The position numbers and the translations under genes are program-made. The notes beneath the pieces are model-generated. The model was given only the letters and a program-made list of their open reading frames with translations. It was not told where the DNA came from and made no database searches. This document shows, piece by piece, positions 38,481 to 50,200 of a DNA stretch of 64,000 nt. Every line of letters starts with the position of its first letter. Positions within the stretch are counted from its first letter, which is position 1. The stretch covers positions 1,094,001 to 1,158,000 of the forward strand of contig NC_090116.1 of assembly GCF_023973825.1 (NCBI RefSeq), read 5' to 3'. The DNA is from Plasmodium brasilianum (taxonomy: Eukaryota > Apicomplexa > Aconoidasida > Haemosporida > Plasmodiidae).

Positions 38481-41322
38481 TCTTCTTCATCCTCATCGTC
38501 ATATGCCGCATATTCTTCCTCGTCCTCCTCATTAGACGACTGGCTACCAACAGATGTGTCCATTTTGGAATTTCCATTGTTCACCCTTCTGTATTCACCT
38601 AAATAATCGCACGTCTCGATGGAGGAATCGGTTAAATATAACGAAGGAGCAGCTTCTGTATGCTGTTCTTGCTCCATTTGATGTTCATTTTCAAGAATAA
38701 ATTTCGAATGCAACAAACAGCTAGTTAGTACATGCCCAACATGTACCCGTTTAATAATTTCTCCTTTTTCTATATTTAATATGCTTATAAATCTGTCGTA
38801 ACTTGCTGAGCAAAGTAAGTTTTTTCCCTTATGTAAACTTAAAGACGATATGGCTCCATTATGAATTTTAAATTTTTTAATAAATGTAATTAAAAATTGA
38901 TCGAAATTATCTTTAGCCCACATAACAGGTAAATCATTTCTCATGTGAGTTTTATTATTTTTTTGATATTCTTTGTAAAATTTGTATAATTGTTCTTTAT
39001 TTTTTATTAAATAATCATCCTTTTTTTTTTCCCAGTCCCCCTCTTTTTCATACGCAACGTTTTCATGTGAGCACTTTTTCATATAAATATAATTTAATAA
39101 TTTATCTCCAGTTAAAATTTCAAATTTGTATACATTGCCATAATTATCTGAAACAAACATATTCTGACTGTCTCTATAAGCAAATTTTTTTATTAGATAA
39201 TTTTTACAGTTCTCTTCTTTTTTAATATGAAGGGGAGTAAGAAGTCGATTTGGAAGGTTTTCCTTGGGGTCAATGTTTAAAAGTGTTGTGTCCGTTTTTC
39301 TTCTTTTTGCATTTCGTAAGGTTGTATCTACCTGTGCGTTCACCTCTGCTTCTGCTGTTACTGTTCCTACTGCTGGTTCTTCTTTTGGTAGTGGTTCTTT
39401 CCCTTTTCGAATGTTGTCAAAAATTTTCATGTTCCTTGACTGTAACTCCTGTATGTTAAATTTAGCGAATATCTGTCCTTCCGCAGAACTGGGGAAATGC
39501 TCTACGTTATGTACTTCATTTATTATTGAAGAGTTTTTCGTTTCTTCTTGTATGAGATTTGTAGTTTGTCCGTTTGCTACTATTGTGTTATCATCTTGAT
39601 TTTTTTTGTTAACATTAGTAGTAACGTGTACACCCATGGTACTGTTATACTGTTCTTCTGTATATATATGAGGGTTATTACATATGGATGTGAAAACAAG
39701 ATCACTCTCCGAATAATTATGATCAAAATAGTTGAATTTACTTTTGCTAACATTTTTAGTCTTATAATGATCATAAATATAAACAGGTTTATTTTGGCAT
39801 CTCATATCATAAAGTATAATTTTTTGATCATATGTTGCAGCTGCTAATACATTAACATTTATATCATTGAGAAAATTTATAGATTTTATAAGTGTTTCAC
39901 AATTTATATTTAATAAACTTATTCCTAAATTTCTAGATTTCCATAAATAAGTACCAGAAAATAAATCAAATACCTTTAAGCAATTTTTATAACCACCGAT
40001 AGCTAGTCGATTTGTTAATAATTCATTAACACAAGATGCATCAACTGGATTACTTAAAATATAAGATTGTATTATGTTTTCTTTTGATATCATATTATTA
40101 TAATGATATTCTTTACATATATCTTCAATGTTAATATTTGCATACTCATTTTTTCTAATAATTATATTTGTACTATCCTTTTCGTCAATTTGTTTAAATT
40201 GAATATTGTCCAGTATATCATTCTTATAATTTTTCAAGTAAACTTGAATTCTTTTGTCCTTATCATTTTGGTATTTTATTTCGTCTTTATTATTTAAAAG
40301 ATATTTAAACTTATCGCCATTTCCCCATTTCAACACATTTACATGTCCGCTATTACTTACTGTAACTAAAAGTCTATCATTTAATAGATAGTCTTTATAT
40401 ATACCATTTTTTATTATTTTGGCACACGTATATAAAGGCATAATATTTGAGTAATTTTTGTACTTTTCTTTGTCTTTATTAAATAAATCATCATATATTA
40501 TACTATGATGATGGTTCAGCATCCTTGTATAAATACAGTTATTACAGCTTAAAAATGATAAGGAGCACGTATCACTAATATAGGGACTTTCTTCTTTCTC
40601 ATAAAATTCAAAGCTTTCAACTAGTCCATTCGTTCTACATAGAGTTATTTCTGATTCTTCATATCCTCTGTTGAAAAAAAAAAACAAAATGTAGGGATAA
40701 TGGAAAAAGAGCATAAAAATTGGTTTGCATTTTCGTTCTATGCTTTGTTTTAAGAGAGTAAAATGCGTACAAAAATACATAAATATGTGTGTGGATACAT
40801 ATATAAGTAGTAGATCCATGCATAAGTAGTGGATCCATGCATAAGTAGTGGATCCATGCGTAAGTAGTAGGTACATGTATAAGTTATACATACAAACATA
40901 AGTTGTACATACAAACATAAGTTGTACATTCAGACATAAGTTGTACATACAAACATAAGTTGTACATACAAACATAAGTTGTACATACAAACATCCGTTG
41001 TAGATACATGCATAAGTAGTAGGTATAAGCATAAGTTGTAGATACAAAAATAAATTATAGATACATGCATAAGTGGTAGATACATGCATAAGTGGTAGAT
41101 ACATGCATAAGTGGTAGATACATGCATAAGTGGTAGATACATACATTTATATTTACATATTTATATAATATACTTTCATTACCCATATCCTCCAGACCAC
41201 GTCATGTTGTTAACTGTTCTACTCAAATGAGGGTGGAGTTCCTGTTGAATAACAGAACTCTTTGTCCTGCATTGTATATATTTTAATAAGCCTATTTTAT
41301 CAGCTGTTATTACTTGCATCAT
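38342..41322 (-). CDS. WD-repeat protein resembling WDR74/Nsa1, two exons
   Basis: The model is exon 1 41322-41183 and exon 2 40667-38342, giving 821 residues. The junction (phase 2) reads WSGGYG-GYEESEITLC. The N-terminus VITADKIGLLKYIQ and the later GLVESFEF follow the first blade of WDR74 (a tag that reads xTETGILKGV there). Further blades include CLKVFDLFSGTYLW, LAAATYDQKIILYDMR, MFVSDNYGNVYKFEI and HNGAISSLSLHKG followed by LLCSASYDRFISILNIEKGE and HVGHVLTSCLL. That last block is the best match to the Nsa1/WDR74 signature. In yeast Nsa1 acts on early pre-60S particles in the nucleolus. Insertions rich in Asn and Lys widen the propeller, and the C-terminus is an acidic DEEEE repeat ending at a TAG. 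A second in-frame TAG follows 30 bases later. The ATG at 41322 is the first of two adjacent ATGs. Confidence 0.72.
40668..41182 (-). other. Intron of the WD-repeat gene
   Basis: GTAATG at 41182 and TTTTTTTCAACAG at 40668 bound a 515-base intron. Most of it is a degenerate 19-base array. The open frame continuing upstream of exon 2 is made of this repeat and should not be included in the protein. Confidence 0.78.
40800..41148. repeat. 19-base degenerate tandem array in an intron
   Basis: Units such as TACATGCATAAGTGGTAGA and GTACATACAAACATAAGTT are repeated about 18 times. The 19-base length rotates the frame, and on the minus strand it gives YVSTTYACIYHL-type open frames. Sub-families of the unit are clustered, showing local expansions. 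Confidence 0.88.
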
Positions 41323-42623
41323 TTCTTATTAATTGTATAATTTAGGTTTTTATTTTTTTGTCGTTTTTTTGTTATATTTGCTTTTAACTATAAAATTATA
41401 CTTTAAAACTTAATCATTTTTATAATGAACTTTTTATATTTATAAAGAAAGAAGGGAAATGAAAAAATATATTTATTCCTAAAAAAAATTTTTCAACTTG
41501 TATTTTTTTAAACATTTTATTATTACATATTTAGCACTCAAAATAATAGTTTGTGAAAGTTTAAAATAAATGTGATGGGTAAAATGAAAATACGTTGCTC
41601 CTTTTTTTTTGCTTCTTTTTATGCTCCTTTTTATGGTACTTTTTTTGTATCTTTTTTTATGTTTCTTCATAAATGTTTATTTTGTTTTTTTTTGTAAATT
41701 ACTTTAACATTTTCAAAAAAAAAAGAGAAAAAAATGATCTTTAAACAACAATCAAATGAGCAGACGAACAAGAACGCAGTAGAAAAAAAAAAAAAAAATA
41801 TATATATATTATAATAATGTATAATGGAATGACAAAATAAACAAATTATAAAAAAATTGCAATTAAAAGGTTACACAAGAATTTTAAGAATGTACATGTA
41901 TAGAAATCATGAGAAAAATTGGAAAAAGTTTTTTCTGCTACCATCTACATTACTGCTTCTGCTTAGTAACTAAACTTTAGCGATTAACAATTTAAACGAT
42001 TCCTTTTTTTTTTTTTTTTTTTTATGGCATCCAAACGTATATATATGAGTATATATATATTTGGTGGGTGTAAAAATAACAGTTGTACGAAAAAACAACC
42101 ATGAAGAACTGTTGCACATGTATGAAGATACTTTATCTGGAATGTTTAATTTTTAAATATTCCCTCCTTTTTGTTTTGTTTTGTTATGTTTTGTGTTGTT
42201 TTTTTGTTGTTTTTGCAAAGAATCCTATTTACATATAGTACTAAAATATGAATTAAAATGTGTTCATTTTTGTTTTGAAGGATTTCTTTTTTATTTTTGG
42301 AAAAACTTTTGCTCAAATAATGGGTATAAATACATTCCCATATAATATTTGGTAGAATTATTGACTTTGTTTACTATTTTATAATATTTTAAATGATGTA
42401 AAAGGCGTTGTTTGGTAAACTGTTTTTTTAAATATTTGGGCGTTTTTTCTTTTTTTTTTTTTGTGATTCAAAATATTCTTTTATTAATATATTGAGCATC
42501 CAAAAAGGACTGAGATGCTCGAAGGTATTATTTTGTGTTATTATATAGAGATGTAAAAATTTTACGCTTTGATAAGTTCATAAATATTTAGTATTATTCG
42601 TTATAATAGCTATTTTTTTCCGC

Positions 42624-42654
<31 letters not shown>

Positions 42655-43054
42655 CTTAAAAGACCCATGTATAAAAAGAAAAAAAAAATTAATATATAAG
42701 CGTTAATTACAACAATTTTTTAATGTAAATGTTTGATATCTATATGAATGTATGAATATACATATATTTACATTTCTTCTTTAAAAAAATAAAATAAAAA
42801 CTTAAATGTAGTTTATCTTAAATTGCTATAAAATAAAATTGGTTCTTCATGTTATTATGACTTTATGTTAATAAATATTGTTTATACAGTAATTTTACAG
42901 TTAAGGTATTTAAGATAAAATTTTTTTTTATTTTATAAAATAAGAAAAGTTTTATTTTATTGTATTATTTTATACTTTATTATATTTCATCATAATATAT
43001 TTTATTATATTATACTTAATTTTTAATAAATAATATATTTAGTGTTTTAAAAAT
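41323..43054. other. Intergenic region upstream of the WD-repeat gene
   Basis: About 1.7 kb of AT-rich sequence with T tracts (42001-42023, 42624-42651). No coding region is evident. A small inverted repeat near 42492-42522 is the only structured element noted. The promoter of the WD-repeat gene lies at its left end. Confidence 0.55.
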
Positions 43055-43123
43055 ATGAGGAATCCAATTGTTGGGTGTTTGAATACTTTGTCCAATTTTA
43101 TATCGGACATTTGTAGCGCCATA
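43055..43123 (+). CDS. Possible first exon of an unknown multi-exon gene
   Basis: ATG at 43055 opens MRNPIVGCLNTLSNFISDIC, a hydrophobic sequence with good codon character, then SAI before GTAAGT (43124), a textbook donor. Read through, the frame continues VSCVDGSFRALTC to a TAG at 43163-43165, where GTTAGT (43161) and GTAATA (43165) are alternative donors. I could not link it to a downstream exon with confidence. It might instead be a 36-residue peptide. Function unknown. Confidence 0.35.
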
Positions 43124-44188
43124 GTAAGTTGCGTGGATGGTTCCTTCAGAGCTTTAACATGTTAGTAATAGAAAAAAAAATGTGTAACAAATGGGAAGAA
43201 AGCTTTTTTTTTTTTTTTTTTCTTTATGTTAAATACAATTAATTAATGAATAAGATGATGATAATGTGAAGAAACAGAAGAATTCCTAATATATGTAACA
43301 GTACAAGGATCATACATCATATATTTTAGAAGAGTCTTTTTTATTTTAATTGAGTTTTTTTCTTTTACTGTACTTTTTTTCATAGTGTGTTCACTATTTT
43401 ACTTTATTACTATATTTTAATATATAGAATTTTTCATTTATTTCGTTACGTAGATAAGAATTATTGTTGTTATTGTTATTTTTTTTCTTTCTGCTTATGT
43501 TATTCGAACTTTTTTTTTTTCCCCCTTTGAGTTAAATATTCGTAAACATATATAAAATACTACAACAAAAGTAACTATAGGACTGTTAACATTTTAATAT
43601 TTTTATTGAAGAATTTTTTTTCTTCTTTTTAAAAAAAAGTAACATATAGAAATAATGGAAAAATATTTTTTCACTCTTCAACATATAACAGTAACATAGG
43701 AATTTTAATAGATTTTTATTTTTTTGGAGCACTTCAGTTATTTGAGCATACGAACGTTATATCTTTAGTAACCCCTTTTTCTGTCTACCTTCCATGCAAC
43801 CTTTATAAAATTAAAACATAAAATGAATTAAAAAAAAAAAAAAGAAATAAGACAAACAAATGAAATATAAGCACGTGTACTTTTTTTTATAAACATATAA
43901 AAGAATGTATATATTTTATAAAAAAAAAAAATTTTCTCAAAAAGAAATGTAATAAAATATTTTGTAATATTATGAGGTTTTAGAAAATGAGGAAAAAGAA
44001 AAAAAATAAATAAAACAAAAAAAGTAGTTAATGACGCAATTTTTCCGACAAAAAGGGAATAAATAAAAACATATTTATTTGATAATTGTACAGAATATTA
44101 ATGAACATAAAAAATGTATAAATAAATTAAAATACGTGTACATGTTTGTGTGCAGATACACATTTTTTGGTGTTGAAAAGGATGTATC

Positions 44189-44631
44189 ATGCGTATTTGT
44201 GGAAAATGTAAACTTTTATTTTTATTCTATATAAAAGAAATAAATTCTTCGTATGGGAAGAATAAAGGTAAGAAAAAGGTGAATTTGTTTGAGTATTTAC
44301 ACTTGTGTATTTGTACATATATATGTGCGTACTTGTATGTATATATATGTGTACTAGTATGTATATATGTACATATGAATCATAGCGCCCTGTTTACGCC
44401 GTGGTTTAAAACTTCAATTCGTATGTGTAGATATATAGAGACCTTTCCTTACATCCATGTATCACAGTATAAAATATTTATTTCTTTTGAAAAAACTTCT
44501 TTTTCCATGGAAAATTGTGTTTACATTTGTATGTATACTGCATACATAGGAGTTATAATATAAATTTTTAATTTTTTATAATTTAGGTGTAAAAGGAAAG
44601 AACTATTTTTCATCAACTAAATATTATGTTG
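44189..44631 (+). CDS. Two exon-like islands of an unknown gene
   Basis: 44189-44269 encodes MRICGKCKLLFLFYIKE and INSSYGKNKG, ending before GTAAGA. 44587-44631, between TATAATTTAG and GTATAT, encodes VKGKNYFSSTKYYVG. The two join in phase 1. The second island could also be joined from the alternative donor at 43161. The composition differs from the surrounding spacer, but no homologue is recognised and neither start nor end is established. Confidence 0.3.
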
Positions 44632-46357
44632 GTATATGTATATTTATATATTTACATTTGAATGCTTGATTTTTTAGTTAATTTGTTCAACATTGTGTGT
44701 ATTAACAGTAGTGTTGTTTTGTTGCTGAGATTATTTATTTTTACGCATGTACCAAGAGATATCGCTTTTGCTTTTTTTTTCATAAAAAATATGTAAATTA
44801 TTTGTAGGACATTTACTAACTTTGCAAATTTTAGCATATTTTGTTTACATGTTATTGTAGTTATTTAATATGTGTAATAGCATCATGGGAAATTGCGATA
44901 AAAGATTTAATACTATAGTTCTGTTAAAAATTTTCGCTCCCTAAGTACTTTAGCTATAGGAGGGTAAAATATAAAATGAATTATTTTTGCGTATTTATTT
45001 TTTGACAAATTTTTTATTAATTAAAAAATGTTGTTTATAAGTGTAAAATATAGTATATATCTTCTTGAAGAATTCAGTATGTGTGTTACAAAATGTGGAG
45101 TGGTAATTTTTCGTTGATCATAGAAGTAAGAAGCAAAAGAAACAACATGAAAAAAAAAAAAGGAAAATTTATAAATAAAATGAACTGTCATTAAATGAAC
45201 ATTAACGAAAATTCGCAAGTCAAAATAATTATCTAATGGTAGTTTTTAAAAAGAAAAAAATAGGTTTAATTCATTCTTTTTAATTTTTTCTTTCGTTGTG
45301 GGTGAAAATTATATTAAAAAAAAAAAAAAAAATTGGACAAAGTGGATCGTAAGAAATAGGTAATCATTGCGTAATTTATATTAATAATAGTGTTGTTAAA
45401 AAACATTTTAGATATAGGCTAATTTTTTTTTTTTTTTAAAAGTGCATTATAATTTTTTTTTTTTTTTTTTACAAAGAATAAGAATGTATACTTTTCTAAT
45501 ATTTTGGTATATAATATGTTTTAATTTTGCACAAATGTGTAATTTACATAGTATTTATTTTTGGTTAAATAACATATAATTGCTTTAATTAGTAAGGACA
45601 ATAAGAGCTTTTCTGATGATTTTTATGAATTATAATAATATAATTGTACTATTCAAGGAAATAGGTGGGAGAGGGAAAAGAAAAAAAATGGAAAATTTGG
45701 AAAAAATGTATTAAGAGAAAATAATAACTTGAGAAAGCATTTAGAAAGAGCGTTTTTCTTTATCGAGTTTCGAACAAAATATTTTAGTGTTCGCTTTTTT
45801 AGTACAAAGATTATTTTTATGTATATCGAAAAAAATGTGTGTATCATTTACACATATTTACAACTTTTGCACTTGCATAGATATAAATTAGTGTGTGTGA
45901 ATTTAGGAGCTCTTGATTTCAGAAATAAACATTTAAATATAATAAATAAATTTGCGCATTTAATTTTTTATTTATTTTCCCCATTTTATAAATGTTGTAC
46001 ATTTGCAACAATTTGGTGCCAAAAAATGAGAAATAGATTAATAAAAAAAAAAAAAAAAAAAAAAAAAAACTAAATACATTTACTTATAAATTTATATTTG
46101 GGATAAATTAATTCTATGAATATTTTTTGGAAATTATAAGAGAAAAATTATTTTTAGAGCATTCATTTTTTATAAATATAAAATTATATATTGGTGTATG
46201 TACGAAAAGTCATATGTAAGTGAAAAATCAATTGAGGTATTTTAATTAAATGAACAAGTAAAAAAAAAAAATTGATTTTATCTCATAATTTTAGAAATTG
46301 AATTTTATATCATTTTTTGATATCCATTTAACAAGTGTTGGACACACTGTCCAAGTA

Positions 46358-47237
46358 ATGTTATCTAGAAGAATGAGTTCAATGAAATATTTTATTTTTT
46401 CTTTAATATGGGTAGTGGTATACGTAAGTATGAACGGGAGGACAGATTTTTTCATTTTATTAATTTCATATGTTTATATGTACATATATATGTGATTGTG
46501 TATTCATATGTATATTTGTATGTGAGCATGTGGTTAGTGCTAATTTATTTATAGTAGTGTGCTGTGCTAAGAAGCGTGTGTTATTCGTGTAGTTTAGTAA
46601 AACAACATTATATGTTTGTGTTTTACATTTATAGAATGAAAGGGCAAAGGACAATTCTTTTCCATTAAATCAAAATAAGTATAAGAATGAAAGCATATTA
46701 TTTTTATGAAAACGATACAATGAATACGAATATATATGTTTTCAGCTTATGTCTTAATGAAGTTTTAATGATATGTTCATAAAGGAAAAAAAAAAAAAAA
46801 AAATTTGCATCTTCATATTAAATATGTGAAAGATCGTATGTTCATCTTTTTATGAATAATTTTTTTTTTTTTTTTTTTTTTATATAGAAGTTCCAGTGAA
46901 TTAAACGGACGTATCTTAAGGTAAAAAATGAGCTAAGGCAAGTTTTTTTTTTTTTCTTGCTAATATAAAGATTGAGGAAGGCCAGTGAATAATAGTTAAC
47001 ATGTATATGTTGAATATTTGTTGTGTTAGGCTACAAAATTATTTTTCATATGTTTCTTTTTACAGACTAGACACACCAGAACCATGGGGAGATTCTGAAA
47101 CATACGAAATAAGGACAAGGGATAGGTCAGGTAATTTGATTACTACAGTGTTTAATAGATACGGAGAAGCATTATATTATTATACAGATAAAAAGGAGCG
47201 AAGAAAGAAAAAATCGAGTAAAGGAATAAATTCATAA
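46358..47237 (+). CDS. Small membrane-anchored protein of unknown function, four exons
   Basis: The model joins 46358-46423, 46635-46678, 46891-46920 and 47066-47237, giving 103 residues with phase kept at every junction. It begins MLSRRMSSMKYFIFSLIWVV, a short basic lead followed by a hydrophobic segment that could be a membrane anchor or an organelle-targeting sequence. A polar linker with NSSELNGRILR follows, then a dense segment, RLDTPEPWGDSETYEIRTRD and RSGNLITTVFNRYGEALYYY, and a basic tail KKERRKKKSSKGINS. The last exon looks strongly coding. I do not recognise the family. The open frame continues upstream of 46358 to an AG at 46293, so there may be an earlier exon with DIHLTSVGHTVQ; the exon 3 acceptor (GAAG at 46890) is the weakest site. 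Confidence 0.6.
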
Positions 47238-50200
47238 TTAAGAAGGAAAACAAAGGAAAGGAAATATTAACTATTTTTGCGAAGAATGATTATTTTGTAG
47301 ATCCATTACTTTAGAGTCATTTAATTATATGTTTTTGAAAGATTTTATTGTTTTTGTTCATTTTTCTTTATTGCCAAATGAACATACCCCTTCGATGAGG
47401 GTCCTTAATTATGTATGATATATGTGTATATATAAGCGTGTAAATTAAAGATGGAATAGCGTATGAATGCATAAATGGAATGGCGTATGAATACATGACT
47501 GGAATGGCGTATGAATACATGACTGGAATGGCGTATGAATACATGACTGGAATAGCGTATGAATACATGACTGGAATAGCGTATGTATACATGAATCTAA
47601 TGGCGTATGAATATATTGATGAAATTTCGTATGAATAAGTATGTGTACATTAATAAGAATATATTTTTCGAGTGATACCCCTGAAGAGCAATTATTAAGA
47701 TGCTCATAATATGATGTACGTGGGAAAAAATTTTGACAATTTTTTTTTTTTTTTTAAATACTGAAAAATGTTAATAATAATATAAGAACAGTACAAATAT
47801 AAATTATTTTTAATAAAAGAGCTATGATAAAATTATTGTAAGCGTTATTTATTTTTCTGCAACAATAAAAATAACAGTATTATACGTATCTGAAATATGT
47901 CTTGATGAACTTTCTTTTATTTAATTTTAAAGGATTTGATATATTTGTTACATATTTAAGTGCATATATATTTGTATATTTATACATATATGTGAATGTA
48001 TTTTTGTATGTACTACATACAAATGTGTTTTAAAGAAAAATGGCTAATTTTGATATACTATATTATAATATATAATATAATTTAATATAATCACGGCGTC
48101 GAGGTGTACATAATAAAATAGAAGCATTTAAAACGCAATAACCAATGTATGAAATAAAGGTATGTACAATGATAATTTTTGTCTTTAATGCAAGTAAAAC
48201 AAATTATGCACTAATATTATTTAGGAGATGTGATGGTTAAAGATTTGAGTTTATACGATAACATTTTTTCTATTAAAGAATAGCATAAAAGTACAATATT
48301 TATGAAAAGTATATAATTTTATTAGTGAATTTATGTATTATTTGCGCTATGGAATTTGTAAATGTATGTATATACAGATATATATGTATGCACTGCCTCC
48401 AAATCATGCATATAGCACTTTCAGCAGGAGCTAAAAAAAATGGTACATTTCAAAATAAAAAATTTCTACATGTTATATAATTGTTTATTTTTGTTTTTTT
48501 ATTAAAATATAGCATCCATATCATATATGTATAAATTATAAATAGCGTATATTTGTCCTGGAAGTTACGCTAGAAAAAAAAAAAAAAAGTTTAGTAATAT
48601 AACAAAATTACAGATAATTTAAATAAATAGTTATCAAGCAACATAAATGTATATATTAATATATATAAAAATAAAAAAAAAATGTATAAATATATAGGTT
48701 ATTAAAAAAAAAAAATTAGCTAATATTTATAGTTAGTAATAAAAAAAAAATTTTTATCTTAAATATTTTTATATAATACAGTTGATACACTTCAATCGTA
48801 TTATATACAGCAGTAAACATTATTATATATATATACGTAATATATATGTGCACCTAATTCGGAAGTGCTCAATATGAAATATATTTCTATTATGCATGCG
48901 AATAGCTATTTTTAAATATATTAATTGGTTTTTAACTATTAATGATTATATGCATACTACATAAAGCACATCCATAAATGTTCGCGTAGTATGTATATAG
49001 TGAACAAACTTTTGACAGTATTTTTAGCAATACAAAAATTTTTATTGATTTACATAAATAGGCATAAAAAAAAACATAATAGAAATAAACATATAACGTT
49101 GGGGATTTTTGATCCCGCAGGTAATCTGGGCGTAACTAGTTTATTTTTTTTTCTCAAAATTAAAATTTTAAAAATAAATTTTCAAAAATTTTTTAAAAAA
49201 TTTTTTGAGCATATTTTTTTTATATAATTTTGAGAATACTTTATATATTAATAAATGTTAAATTAAGAATAATAAAATAATTGGATTAATAATTAAATAT
49301 CTCAAAAAAAGTATTTTAAAAAAACAATTTTTTAATCATTATTTAATTTTAAGAAAATTTACTCATTTTTATTCGTAATTTATAAAGTTTTAAAAAGGAA
49401 CTTGAATGTGTGATTTTCAAATAAAATTTTAAACACATTTTAAATTTTGCAATTAAATTTCTTATAAATGTTAAGTTATTTTTTTGATTATAATTTTAAA
49501 AAATATTTTAAGTATTTTATTAATAATTTATGAATGTTATAATTGCAAAAGGTAATTTATAATTATTAACAACAAAAAAAACAATATTATTTTATTTATA
49601 TATTTTATATATCAGTAAAAATCACTTTTTAACATAGTTAATTTTAATTTTAAAAAGAAATTATAAATAGCAAAATAATTTTGCATTTTAAAATTTTACA
49701 AGTAAACATTATTTATAAATAATACGATAATTTTATGAAATAGTTTTACTATATATTATATTATAATAAATGAATGAACTTATCAATTTTATTATAAAAT
49801 ATCATTTAAAAATAATATATAATTTGTCATATATGTTATTATTGTATATCCAATTTTGCGTTATATATTATGTATAGAGGTATCTTTATATTTTTAATTC
49901 ATTAAATTTATAAAAACATTCAAAAATTATATATAAATGATTTATAAATTAATTTTTTAAATGTATTATTTTTATCGTTACAAATATTAAATTTTATAAA
50001 GTTATATATTATTTCTGTTTTGTGCTTTACATTACATATATACAAATTATTCCATTATATATATTTATACATATATTTTTTTTACTATTCATAAAAAATA
50101 GTTATTATATATTCTATAATATTGTTGTACATTATTTATTATAATAGTTTTCAAAGCTTTTATAATGTTTTACAAGATTATTATAAAACAAATATAAAAT

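Noticed and set aside
38077..38577. Minus-strand 166-codon Lys/Arg/Met-rich frame
   Set aside because: An off-frame reading of the acidic repeat of the WD-repeat gene, whose own frame is supported by conservation.
40930..41146. Upstream extension of the WD-repeat protein (STTYACIYHL repeats)
   Set aside because: It lies in the intron array; an upstream exon with WDR74-like sequence joins in phase instead.
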